Below, one piece after another: positions 39,656-46,930 of a stretch of DNA of 46,930 nt. Each line of letters begins with the position of its first letter. Positions within the stretch are counted from its first letter, which is position 1. Origin of the DNA: Streptomyces corynorhini (lineage in GTDB: Bacteria; Actinomycetota; Actinomycetes; Streptomycetales; Streptomycetaceae). The notes under the pieces are model-generated. The model saw only the letters and a list, made by a program, of their open reading frames with translations. It was not told the DNA's origin and did no database searches. The translations under genes and the position numbers were made by a program. The stretch spans positions 1-46,930 of the forward strand of contig NZ_QQNA01000070.1 in NCBI RefSeq assembly GCF_003346515.1. Reading direction: 5' to 3'.

Positions 39656-41335
39656 GTGACCAGTACGGAGCGGCCCCAGGAGGGCACAGCCGAATCCGGC
39701 GGCGCCGGTGTCGCGCGCCGCCGCCGTCCCCGGTTCGCCGTCGCCACGGTGGCGGCGGCGGTACTGATCGCCGGAGGCGGCGGCGCGTACTTCGCGACGA
39801 GCGCCTTCGGCGGCGGCGCCGGGCCCACCGCCGACGGCGGCCCGCCGCCGCTGGCCCTGGACGCGCTCGAAGCCCCGGCCCCGGGGCAGGTCGGCGCCGC
39901 GGGCCCGACCGCGGGCGGGGCGGCGGCCGGGGAATCCGCGCCGGCCGGCATCGCGCCCGGCGAGCCCGACCCGGGCGGGGTGACGTACCGCGCCAAGGGG
40001 AAGCTGCCGCAGGGCCCCGGTACGGCGCGGGTCTACCGTACGAGCGGCGCGGTCACGGCCGCGGACGTGACCCGGCTGGCGAAGGCGCTCGGGCTGACGG
40101 GGGCGCCGAGGTCGGACGGGACGGCCTGGAAGGTCGGCACGGACAAGGACGGTTCCGGCCCGCTGCTGAGCGTTGCCCGGCAGGCGCCGGGGACCTGGAC
40201 CTACGCCCAGTTCGGACGTGCGGGCGGCGACAACTGCCTGAAGGGCAAGGCGTGCCCGTCGGGCGGCAGTTCGGCCTCTGGCACGGGCACGGGTAGGGGT
40301 ACGGGCGCGGGCACGGGCACAGGCACGGATACGAGTGCGGGAGCGGGCGCGGCGGTCAGCGAGGCGGCGGCGAAGAAGGCGGCGGCGCCGGTGCTGAAGG
40401 CGCTGGGGCAGTCCGACGCGGATCTGGACGCCGGGCAGCTGATGGGCTCGACCCGGGTGGTGAACGCGGACCCGGTGGTCGGCGGGCTGCCCACGTACGG
40501 CTGGTCGACCGGGATCCAGGTGGGTACGGACGGCCAGGTCATCGGCGGCAGCGGCCAGTTGACGGCGCCGGAGCGCAGCGACGCCTATCCGGTGATCGGC
40601 GCGGACGCCGCCCTCAAGGAGCTGAACAAGGCCGCCGGGGGCGCGGCCGGTACGGGTCCCGGGCGGATCGGCGGCTGCGCGACGGCCGTACCGCTGGAGA
40701 GCGAGCGGCCGGCCGCTCCGTGCGAGGCGAAGGGCGGCGCCGGGGTGGCGGCGGCCGAGCCGGTGGAGATCGACAAGGCGGTCTTCGGGCTCGCGGTGCG
40801 GTCGGTGGAGGGCAAGGGCGCGCTCGTACCGTCCTGGCTGTTCGAGGTGGCGCCGGGCGGCGGCGCCGCGCCGTACACGGTGACGCATCCGGCGGTGGCT
40901 CCGGAGTTCCTGACGAAGGCCGAGCCGCCGCACCGGGAGCTGCCGGGCGGGCCCTCTCCGGTGGGCCCCGGCGACTCGCGGGGCGAGGAGCCCGGGACCG
41001 GCGGGTCAGGGAGCGGCAAGGCCGGAGGCGGCGAGACCGGTGGCGAGAAGACCGCGCCGGGGACGTCCCGGTCGAGCGCGATCGTGTCGTACACGACGGA
41101 CGGCCGGAAGTTGACGCTCCACTTCATGGGCGGGGTCTGCTCGACGTATACGCCGCAGGTCGACGAGAGCGGGACGGCGGTAAAGGTGAAGCTGGTCGTC
41201 TCCCACCCGGATCCCGACCGGATGTGCGTGGCGATCGCGAAGGAGCAGTCCGTGACGGCGGAGCTGGCGCAGCCGCTGGGCAAGCGGCTGGTGGTGGACG
41301 CGACGACGGGCGAGAAGATCGCGCGGCGCGGCTGA
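39656..41335 (+). CDS. Membrane-anchored extracytoplasmic protein of unknown function
   Basis: A 559-residue protein with one N-terminal membrane helix after an Arg cluster (RRRRPRFAVATVAAAVLIAGGGGAYFA); the rest is predicted outside. It is rich in Gly, Ala, Ser, Thr and Pro. A Gly-Thr repeat linker (about residues 208-230) divides two domains and a second low-complexity linker (about 430-460) precedes the C-terminal domain. Two Cys pairs (NCLKGKAC; GGVCSTYTP with DRMCVAI) could form disulfides. GTG 39656 is preceded by GAAGGAG. By position it corresponds to the Rv2203-type membrane protein between adoK and erpA. No enzymatic motif is seen. Confidence 0.75.
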   Translation: MTSTERPQEGTAESGGAGVARRRRPRFAVATVAAAVLIAGGGGAYFATSAFGGGAGPTADGGPPPLALDALEAPAPGQVGAAGPTAGGAAAGESAPAGIAPGEPDPGGVTYRAKGKLPQGPGTARVYRTSGAVTAADVTRLAKALGLTGAPRSDGTAWKVGTDKDGSGPLLSVARQAPGTWTYAQFGRAGGDNCLKGKACPSGGSSASGTGTGRGTGAGTGTGTDTSAGAGAAVSEAAAKKAAAPVLKALGQSDADLDAGQLMGSTRVVNADPVVGGLPTYGWSTGIQVGTDGQVIGGSGQLTAPERSDAYPVIGADAALKELNKAAGGAAGTGPGRIGGCATAVPLESERPAAPCEAKGGAGVAAAEPVEIDKAVFGLAVRSVEGKGALVPSWLFEVAPGGGAAPYTVTHPAVAPEFLTKAEPPHRELPGGPSPVGPGDSRGEEPGTGGSGSGKAGGGETGGEKTAPGTSRSSAIVSYTTDGRKLTLHFMGGVCSTYTPQVDESGTAVKVKLVVSHPDPDRMCVAIAKEQSVTAELAQPLGKRLVVDATTGEKIARRG

Positions 41336-41388
41336 GCGGAGCGCGGCTGAGCGGAGCGCGACCGAACAGACATGCGGGCATACGGGCA

Positions 41389-41430
41389 TACGGAAGGCGG
41401 CGGTCCCTCTCGGGGCCGCCGCCTTCCGTA
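41389..41430. terminator. Strong bidirectional terminator
   Basis: An approximately 19-bp stem (TACGGAAGGCGGCGG... with its complement) with one wobble pair and a TCTC loop lies between the convergent anchored-protein and erpA genes. A further TGTCCTG/CAGGACA inverted repeat follows at about 41437-41486. Confidence 0.85.
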
Positions 41431-41489
41431 GGGGTCTGTCCTGCCGCGGCGAAGCGCGGTGGCGAACATTCCGATCGCCAGGACAGGGT

Positions 41490-41846
41490 CTAGCTGAAGG
41501 AGTCGCCGCAGGCGCAGGAGCCCGACGCGTTCGGGTTGTCGATCGTGAAGCCCTGCTTCTCGATCGTGTCCACGAAGTCGATGGAGGCGCCGCCCAGGTA
41601 CGGGGCGCTCATCCGGTCGGTGACGACCTTGACGCCGCCGAAGTCCTTGACGACATCGCCGTCGAGCGAGCGCTCGTCGAAGAACAGCTGGTAGCGCAGG
41701 CCGGAGCAGCCGCCGGGCTGAACGGCGACGCGCAGCGCGAGGTCGTCACGTCCTTCCTGGTCCAGCAGGGCCTTGACCTTGCCCGCGGCGGCGTCGGACA
41801 GGAGGATGCCGTCGCTCACGGTGGTGGTCTCGTCCGATACGGACAT
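41490..41846 (-). CDS. erpA: A-type iron-sulfur cluster carrier/insertion protein
   Basis: A 118-residue A-type carrier that hands Fe-S clusters to apo-proteins. The three cluster cysteines are in place: GGCSGLRYQLFF and the C-terminal GSCACGDSFS pair. The HesB/IscA core also shows DRMSAPYLGGASIDFVDT and FTIDNPNAS. ATG 41846 has GGAGA 8 nt upstream. It diverges from nadA, whose product carries a [4Fe-4S] cluster and is a plausible client. A counterpart sits at the same place in mycobacteria (Rv2204c, from memory). Confidence 0.94.
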   Translation of the reverse strand: MSVSDETTTVSDGILLSDAAAGKVKALLDQEGRDDLALRVAVQPGGCSGLRYQLFFDERSLDGDVVKDFGGVKVVTDRMSAPYLGGASIDFVDTIEKQGFTIDNPNASGSCACGDSFS

Positions 41847-42007
41847 CTGCTTCTCTCCCGGGTTGTACGGACTGCTTGCGGACAGCTTGCCGACAGTGCA
41901 ACCGGCTCGGCCGCGGATTCATTCCGGAGCGGCCGGCGCGTGCATTCCCGACGGTCTTTCCCTGTTCATGCTCGCACACCGGCCGCCCCACCGGAATGCG
42001 TCACATC

Positions 42008-42059
42008 GACGCTATCGCCATCGTCAAAGTGACGTGAACCGGCTATGATAGATAGCGTC
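42008..42059. promoter_or_regulatory. nadA promoter region flanked by an inverted repeat
   Basis: Perfect 9-bp arms GACGCTATC (42008-42016) and GATAGCGTC (42051-42059) flank a -10-like TATGAT (42044-42049). Two operator half-sites around the promoter, possibly with looping, are suggested. The rest of the 266-bp erpA/nadA gap shows nothing else clear. Confidence 0.5.
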
Positions 42060-42112
42060 ATTTAGACGAAAAGGCTCGTCCGTTCGTCCGTAGAGAAGAA
42101 AAGGTGCGTGCC

Positions 42113-43297
42113 GTGACCACCACCCAGTCCGTGGACCTCGATGTCCAGCCGACCCCCCTCGCCCTGCTGCTCCTCGGCCGCGGGGCAGACCCGCGCAGCG
42201 AGCGCGGCGTGGAGTGCCCCGGCGACCTGCCCGCCCCCTCGGACCCGGATCTGGTGGAGCGCGCCCGCGCGGCGAAGGAGAAGCTGGGCGAGAAGGTCTT
42301 CGTGCTCGGCCACCACTACCAGCGCGACGAGGTCATCCAGTTCGCGGATGTCACGGGTGACTCCTTCAAGCTGGCCAAGGACGCGGCGGCCCGCCCCGCC
42401 GCCGAGTACATCGTCTTCTGCGGTGTGCACTTCATGGCCGAGTCCGCCGACATCCTCACCACCGACGACCAGAAGGTCGTACTGCCGGACCTGGCCGCGG
42501 GCTGCTCCATGGCCGACATGGCGACGGCCGAACAGGTCGCGGAGTGCTGGGACGTGCTGGCCGAGGCCGGGATCACCCACCGGGTGGTGCCCGTCTCGTA
42601 CATGAACTCCTCGGCGGACATCAAGGCGTTCACCGGCAAGCACGGCGGCACGGTCTGCACCTCCTCGAACGCCGAGCGGGCGCTGAGGTGGGCCTTCGAA
42701 CAGGGCGAGCAGGTGCTCTTCCTCCCGGACCAGCACCTGGGACGGAACACGGCGGTACGGGATCTGGGGATGTCGCTGGACGACTGTGTCCTCTACAACC
42801 CGCACAAGCCGAACGGCGGGCTGACCACGCGGCAGCTGCGCGAGGCGAAGATGATCCTGTGGCGCGGCCACTGCTCGGTGCACGGGCGCTTCTCGCTCGA
42901 CTCCGTACGTGACGTACGGGAGCGGATACCGGGCGTCAACGTGCTGGTCCACCCCGAGTGCAAGCACGAGGTCGTGGCGGCGGCGGACCACGTCGGCTCG
43001 ACGGAGTACATCATCAAGGCCCTGGAGGCGGCCCCGGCCGGCTCGAAGTGGGCGATCGGCACGGAGCTGAACCTCGTACAGCGACTGGCGAATCGTTTCG
43101 CCCCGGAGGGCAAGGAGATCGTCTTCCTCGACAAGACGGTCTGCTTCTGCTCCACGATGAACCGCATCGACCTGCCGCACCTGGTGTGGACGCTGGAGTC
43201 GCTGGCCGAGGGCAACGAGGTCAACGTCATCCAGGTCGACAAGGAGACGGCGGACTTCGCGCAGCTGGCGCTGGAGCGGATGCTGGCGCTGCCGTAG
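42113..43297 (+). CDS. nadA: Quinolinate synthase
   Basis: Condenses iminoaspartate with dihydroxyacetone phosphate to quinolinate, the first committed ring of NAD. The 394-residue protein contains FVLGHHYQRDEVIQFAD, the first cluster Cys in IVFCGVHFMAES, LPDLAAGCSMADM, VVPVSYMNSSADIKA, the second Cys in HPECKHEVV and the third in KTVCFCSTMNR. All are consistent with the [4Fe-4S] enzyme. GTG 42113 is preferred (AAAGG upstream); GTG 42104 is an in-frame alternative. No nadB or nadC gene lies in the window. Confidence 0.95.
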   Translation: MTTTQSVDLDVQPTPLALLLLGRGADPRSERGVECPGDLPAPSDPDLVERARAAKEKLGEKVFVLGHHYQRDEVIQFADVTGDSFKLAKDAAARPAAEYIVFCGVHFMAESADILTTDDQKVVLPDLAAGCSMADMATAEQVAECWDVLAEAGITHRVVPVSYMNSSADIKAFTGKHGGTVCTSSNAERALRWAFEQGEQVLFLPDQHLGRNTAVRDLGMSLDDCVLYNPHKPNGGLTTRQLREAKMILWRGHCSVHGRFSLDSVRDVRERIPGVNVLVHPECKHEVVAAADHVGSTEYIIKALEAAPAGSKWAIGTELNLVQRLANRFAPEGKEIVFLDKTVCFCSTMNRIDLPHLVWTLESLAEGNEVNVIQVDKETADFAQLALERMLALP

Positions 43298-43304
43298 CGG
43301 ACGC

Positions 43305-43352
43305 GTACGTACGTGGGTACGTGGGTATGTGATGTACGTACGTGGGTACGTG
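43305..43352 (+). repeat. 19-bp direct repeat after nadA
   Basis: GTACGTACGTGGGTACGTG occurs at 43305-43323 and 43334-43352, just before the terminator, with further GTACGT units between. It probably arose by slippage. Confidence 0.7.
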
Positions 43353-43353
43353 A

Positions 43354-43391
43354 TACGCCCCCGGAGCCTGGTCTGTGGCTCCGGGGGCGTA
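43354..43391. terminator. Bidirectional terminator between nadA and the subtilase gene
   Basis: Perfect 15-bp arms TACGCCCCCGGAGCC / GGCTCCGGGGGCGTA with an 8-nt loop. Confidence 0.88.
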
Positions 43392-43406
43392 CTCGGTTCG
43401 GGACTG

Positions 43407-46400
43407 CTACTTCAGCAGGTACGCGTCGGTGATGGTCACCTCGTAACCGTTGCCCTCGGTGTCCGTCAGCGCGCCCTTGAGCGAGACCGACGTGGCGGAC
43501 GCGGGGTGGTCCAGCGTGACCGCGCGCCCGCCGCCCTCGGTGGTGACGGGAGCCTGCACCCAGGTCTTGCCGCCGTCGTAGGACGCCTTGACCTCAAGGG
43601 ACTTGACGCCCACGCCGTCGCCCGCCGCGTAACCGTCGACGGACAGCGGCACCGTCAGCTTCGCGCCCACCTCGGCCGTGCTGGCCAGGTTCAGCTTCGG
43701 CGCGAAGGTCAGGGTGGAGAGCGGCAGATCCACCTGCTCGTTCCCGGGCGAGCCGGACGTGAACGTCCAGGCGGCCTGGACCCGGGTGCTGACCCCGGCG
43801 ATGTCGGTGCCGCGCGACGACTCGGTGCGCAGCGTGTACGCGGCGGACGCGTCGGGCAGACCCGTGACGAAGGTGCACTCGGGGTTGTCCCCCTCGTACA
43901 CCGTCTTGCCGTCCGCCGTCATCACGGTGCTGTTCTCGGCGCCTCGGGTGTAACCGGGACGGCCCTCGTGGTCGGAGTAGACCGGAGCGCAGATCAGCGC
44001 GATATCCGCCGCGCGCGCCGCGAACCCGTTCCGCATGGTCGGGCTGAAGACACCCACGTTGAGCGTGAGCCCGTACGCCTTCCCCGCCTCGTACGTCTTC
44101 GACGCCGTGGCATCGAAGAGCACCTCGCTCTCCCCCGTGTACTCCTCGTCGGCGGGAACCTGTCCCGCGCCGAAGGCCCATCGGTAGCCGGGCGGGGTGG
44201 TGACGTACTGCTTCGAGCTGAGGGGAAGGGGGAACAGGCCGACGGTGAGGGATCCGATGCCCATGACGTGGTTGGACCACATCGGGTGGATCGCGCCCAC
44301 CTTGTTCTCCGCCGAGACTCCCATGTCCGCCGTGATCACGGCGAGTTCGCTCTTCTCGGCCTGATGCGTGAGACCGTCGAACATCCGGCCTTCACGGGTG
44401 TAGAGCAGCGTGTACTGATCCGCGCCCGCTCTCCGCACGGCACTGACCTGTGCCTGGAACCCCTTGTTGGTCGTGTCGCCGACCGAGGCGGCCGAGAGCA
44501 TTGCCAGCGAGTCCGTCATGAAACGGCTGAACTCGCCGCCGCCGTCCTCCCTCTCGTTGTACCAGGCGACCGTCCCGCCGTCCTCCTTGGTGGCCTCCGG
44601 CGCGGTGATGTCGAACGGCTTGGCGTCCCGCGCGTCGAAGACGATCCGCATGTCGTCGGTGACGGCGAGCCGCTGCTGGGTCAGCATCGCGATCCGGGTC
44701 AGGTGCTCGCCCGGGGTGAAGACCGGAGAGTCCACCAGGTACTCACCCTTGGGGACGCGGACGACGAGGCGGCCGTTGCCGGTCCACTGCCGGTAAACGG
44801 CCCGGGAGCCGAGGCTGATGAAGGAGGGCGCCGCCTCGGCCGGATCACCGTTCGCGTCGATCAGGTCCACCGTGACGTCGTAGGACTCCGCCTCGCGGAT
44901 GATCCCGAAGGCGGTCCGTACGGTCTGACCGCCCGAGGCGTCCGTCGCCACCACGGAGCCGGAGAAGCCTCCGTACAGCGTGCTGTGGCGGGTGTCGGCG
45001 GTCAGTGCGATCCGCTTCGTGGCACCGGGCTCCACGGTGATGTGCGCGGAGTCGACCGTGAACAGTCCGTCCGGCACGGCCTTGCCGTCCGGTCCGAGCG
45101 CCTCCGTCTTCAGGTCGAGGGTGACCGCATCGGTCCCGTCGTTGCGGTAGGCGATCTCCTTCGTCACCGGGTCGGATCCGGTCGGTGTCCAGCGCTGGAG
45201 CCCGAAGTTGACCGAGGTCTGCTCGGTGACGACCGTCTGCTCGATGGCCTTGGCCACATCGACCCGGCCGGTGCCCTGCTGGTAGGCCGTGAGCCCGGGG
45301 TTGCCGACGGCCGAGGCGGTGAGCGCCCGCTTGATCCGCTCACCGGTCCAGTCCGGGTGCCGCTGCGCGACGATGGCCGCCGCGCCCGCGACGTGCGGCG
45401 CCGCCATCGACGTACCGTCCATGGCGACGTAACCGTCCCCCGCCGGAGTGCCGATCTGCCCCTTGGCCGCCTTGGCCGCGACGATTCCCACGCCGGGAGC
45501 GGTGATGTCCGGCTTCAGCGAGCCGTCGGCGGTCGGGCCGACACTGGAGAAGTCGGCGATCTCGTCGTCGCGGTCCACCGCGCCGACCGTGAGGGCGGAA
45601 GCCGCGCTGCCGGGAGAACCGATGGTCCTGGCAGCGGGGCCGTCGTTGCCCGCGGAGATGACGAACAGGATGCCGCTGTTCGCGGAGAGGGTGTCGACCG
45701 CCTCCTCCAGCGGATCGATCTCCACGTCGTCATAGCCGCCCAGGCTCATGTTCGCGACCTTGGCGCCCTGGTCGGAGGCCCACTGCATGGCGTCGACGAT
45801 GCCCGAGTCGGAGGCGTACCCGTCGTGGTCGAACACCTTGGCGTCGAGGATCGCCGACTTGGGTGCCACACCCTTGTAGGCGCCGCCGGACTTGGCGCCG
45901 CTGCCCGCGACGGTGGAGGCCACGTGGGTGCCGTGCCCCATGTAGTCCACCGAGTCGCCGTCGTCGGTGAAGTCCTTCTCCGCGATCTCGGCGTCCGCCA
46001 GGTCCGGGTGGGTCTGGTCCACGCCGGTGTCGATGACGGCGACCTTCACGCCGTCGCCGTCGTAACCGGCCTCCCAGGCGGTGGGCGCGCCGATCTGCGG
46101 CACGCTCTTGTCCAGGTTCACCTGTCGGCGGCCGTCCAGCCATACGCGGCTGACGCCGGCGGCGGCGGCGCGGATCTCGGACTTCTCGGCGTCCCCGGCC
46201 TTACCGGTCTTCCCGGTCTTCCCGGTCTTCCCGGTCTTCCCGGTCTTCCCGGTCTTCCCGGTCTTCCCGGCCTTCCCGGCCTTCTCCGCCCCGGTGGTCA
46301 GCGCGTCCCACACGTCCGAGGCTTCGCTCTTCGGAACGGAGACGGCTTCGCCGTTCAGCGCGGGGAGGTTGCGCTCCACCGTCGCACCGGCCTCCGCGAC

Positions 46401-46874
46401 ATCCGTCTTCGCCTCGGCCTTCAGCCGGGCCTTCGCGGAGCCTTTGGGATGCGCGACGATCAGCGGCAGCTTCTCGCGCCGGTCGTCGTCGAACCCGTCG
46501 CCGACCAGGCCGGTGACGTCGAACAGCCGCCGGTCGACGGTGCCGTTCCCGACGAGCCGCACGGCGTCGGTGGGGATCACGTACGTCCGGTCCTGCATCC
46601 GCTGGACCGAGAGGGGAATGTGCTCGCGGCCCTCGCCGGGCCGTACGGAGGTCACCTGGCCCTTCGCGTCCACGTCTACGCGGTCGCCGGTGATCAGGGT
46701 GACCGTGGCCTTGCGCGGGCCGGGCAGTTGGCCCGCCCCCTGCTCTGAGCCGCGAGCGCCGTCGAGCGGCGCGGCGACGGCTCCGGTCACCGCGCCGGTC
46801 ACCGCACCGGAGGCGAGCGCCACGGCTACGGCGATCACACTCGCGTGGTAACCACTGGGTCTGCGCGTCAGCAT
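43407..46874 (-). CDS. Secreted subtilisin-like serine protease (S8), large multidomain form
   Basis: A 1155-residue exported protease. The order is: signal peptide (SVIAVAVALASGAVTGAVTGAVAA); propeptide (about 50-235) with VTLITGDRVDVD; a (Lys-Thr-Gly)7 linker at about 200-225; catalytic domain (about 265-540); then about 600 residues of beta-rich domains with no recognised activity. The triad is D282 in VIDTGVD, H314 in GHGTHVAS and S489 in DGTSMAAPHVAG, with Asn of SAGNDGP for the oxyanion hole. It is probably a nutritional or developmental protease. The start is ATG 46874, which lies inside a 21-bp inverted repeat reaching the window edge. AAGAAGG upstream is within the same stem. Confidence 0.93.
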   Translation of the reverse strand: MLTRRPSGYHASVIAVAVALASGAVTGAVTGAVAAPLDGARGSEQGAGQLPGPRKATVTLITGDRVDVDAKGQVTSVRPGEGREHIPLSVQRMQDRTYVIPTDAVRLVGNGTVDRRLFDVTGLVGDGFDDDRREKLPLIVAHPKGSAKARLKAEAKTDVAEAGATVERNLPALNGEAVSVPKSEASDVWDALTTGAEKAGKAGKTGKTGKTGKTGKTGKTGKTGKAGDAEKSEIRAAAAGVSRVWLDGRRQVNLDKSVPQIGAPTAWEAGYDGDGVKVAVIDTGVDQTHPDLADAEIAEKDFTDDGDSVDYMGHGTHVASTVAGSGAKSGGAYKGVAPKSAILDAKVFDHDGYASDSGIVDAMQWASDQGAKVANMSLGGYDDVEIDPLEEAVDTLSANSGILFVISAGNDGPAARTIGSPGSAASALTVGAVDRDDEIADFSSVGPTADGSLKPDITAPGVGIVAAKAAKGQIGTPAGDGYVAMDGTSMAAPHVAGAAAIVAQRHPDWTGERIKRALTASAVGNPGLTAYQQGTGRVDVAKAIEQTVVTEQTSVNFGLQRWTPTGSDPVTKEIAYRNDGTDAVTLDLKTEALGPDGKAVPDGLFTVDSAHITVEPGATKRIALTADTRHSTLYGGFSGSVVATDASGGQTVRTAFGIIREAESYDVTVDLIDANGDPAEAAPSFISLGSRAVYRQWTGNGRLVVRVPKGEYLVDSPVFTPGEHLTRIAMLTQQRLAVTDDMRIVFDARDAKPFDITAPEATKEDGGTVAWYNEREDGGGEFSRFMTDSLAMLSAASVGDTTNKGFQAQVSAVRRAGADQYTLLYTREGRMFDGLTHQAEKSELAVITADMGVSAENKVGAIHPMWSNHVMGIGSLTVGLFPLPLSSKQYVTTPPGYRWAFGAGQVPADEEYTGESEVLFDATASKTYEAGKAYGLTLNVGVFSPTMRNGFAARAADIALICAPVYSDHEGRPGYTRGAENSTVMTADGKTVYEGDNPECTFVTGLPDASAAYTLRTESSRGTDIAGVSTRVQAAWTFTSGSPGNEQVDLPLSTLTFAPKLNLASTAEVGAKLTVPLSVDGYAAGDGVGVKSLEVKASYDGGKTWVQAPVTTEGGGRAVTLDHPASATSVSLKGALTDTEGNGYEVTITDAYLLK
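46201..46290. repeat. 9-bp minisatellite inside the subtilase gene
   Basis: Ten 9-bp units: seven ending GGTC (first one TTACCGGTC, the rest TTCCCGGTC), two TTCCCGGCC and one TTCTCCGCC. They encode a basic (Gly-Lys-Thr/Ala) linker on the minus strand. The unit length keeps the frame whatever the copy number. Confidence 0.9.
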
Positions 46875-46930
46875 CAAAGCTGCACCAGCCTTCTTGTTGG
46901 GGGTGGGGCGAAGGCTGGTGCAGCTTTGAT
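46873..46930. repeat. Perfect 21-bp inverted repeat at the window edge
   Basis: Arms 46873-46893 (ATCAAAGCTGCACCAGCC...) and 46910-46930 are exact complements with a 16-bp G-rich centre. The left arm contains the first two bases of the subtilase start codon and its upstream region. The right arm ends exactly at the last base given. Confidence 0.85.

Noticed and set aside
43329..46748. Very long plus-strand open frame opposite the subtilase
   Set aside because: It mirrors the high-GC codon structure of the subtilase gene, which has a full catalytic triad and signal peptide. The translated opposite frame has no family features.

Overview
The window is chromosomal DNA of a Streptomyces or a close relative. 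GC content is very high, third codon positions are strongly G/C, GTG and TTG starts are common, and the gene content and order are those of an actinomycete core region. From memory, the order ArsA-like ATPase / SRPBCC protein / fadD15 / pimB' / NlpC-P60 / trpD / ctaE-qcrCAB / ctaF-ctaC / adoK / membrane protein / erpA is also kept in mycobacteria, so most of the window is old, vertically inherited backbone.

Layout. 1-5.6 kb: end of a membrane protein gene, an endonuclease/exonuclease/phosphatase-fold protein, ROK glucokinase (glkA), a DUF5304-type protein, an ArsA-like ATPase with a SRPBCC protein, and a metallophosphoesterase. 5.6-6.15 kb: a long non-coding gap holding copy A of a dispersed repeat. 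6.15-7.95 kb: fadD15-like long-chain acyl-CoA ligase. 7.95-14.88 kb: accessory insert with an XRE regulator, a TauD/TfdA oxygenase, a GT2 glycosyltransferase, a nucleotide-sugar dehydrogenase, an unrecognised 45-55 kDa protein and a GT4 glycosyltransferase, ending with repeat copy B. 14.88-24.2 kb: PimB'-like mannosyltransferase, GT87-like membrane mannosyltransferase, HExxH lipoprotein, two NlpC/P60 endopeptidases, NYN-domain protein with a small zinc ribbon, rhomboid protease and a stand-alone Lrp/AsnC ligand-binding domain. 24.2-27.1 kb: a class V aminotransferase behind a SAM-IV riboswitch, and trpD. 27.3-36.6 kb: the bcc-aa3 respiratory supercomplex genes ctaE-qcrC-qcrA-qcrB and ctaC-ctaD-ctaF, with a degenerate receiver protein and an L,D-transpeptidase lipoprotein between them. 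36.9-46.9 kb: cysteine desulfurase-TusA fusion, PfkB/adenosine kinase, anchored extracytoplasmic protein, ErpA-type Fe-S carrier, nadA, and a large secreted subtilase.

How the genes work together. QcrCAB and CtaCDEF form the aerobic electron-transfer chain. The genes inside these operons overlap by 4 nt (ATGA/GTGA), implying translational coupling. Sulfur and Fe-S functions cluster around it (SAM-IV-controlled class V enzyme, IscS-TusA fusion, ErpA, and NadA, which carries an Fe-S cluster). Cell-envelope functions (PimB', GT87, NlpC/P60, L,D-transpeptidase, rhomboid, subtilase) form the second theme.

Most unusual material. The accessory insert splits fadD15 from pimB'. It has lower GC and seven TTA (bldA-type) codons in three consecutive genes. 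Its central gene belongs to no family I recognise and appears to carry a 1-nt frameshift, whose correction would give an ATGA overlap with the next gene. Two direct copies of a structured ~220-255 bp repeat flank fadD15 plus the insert. Other regulatory structures are a 21-bp palindrome on the ctaE start codon, a perfect 21-bp inverted repeat across the subtilase start at the window edge, and inverted repeats in front of fadD, ctaC and nadA. No tRNA, rRNA, CRISPR array, transposase or integrase was seen.
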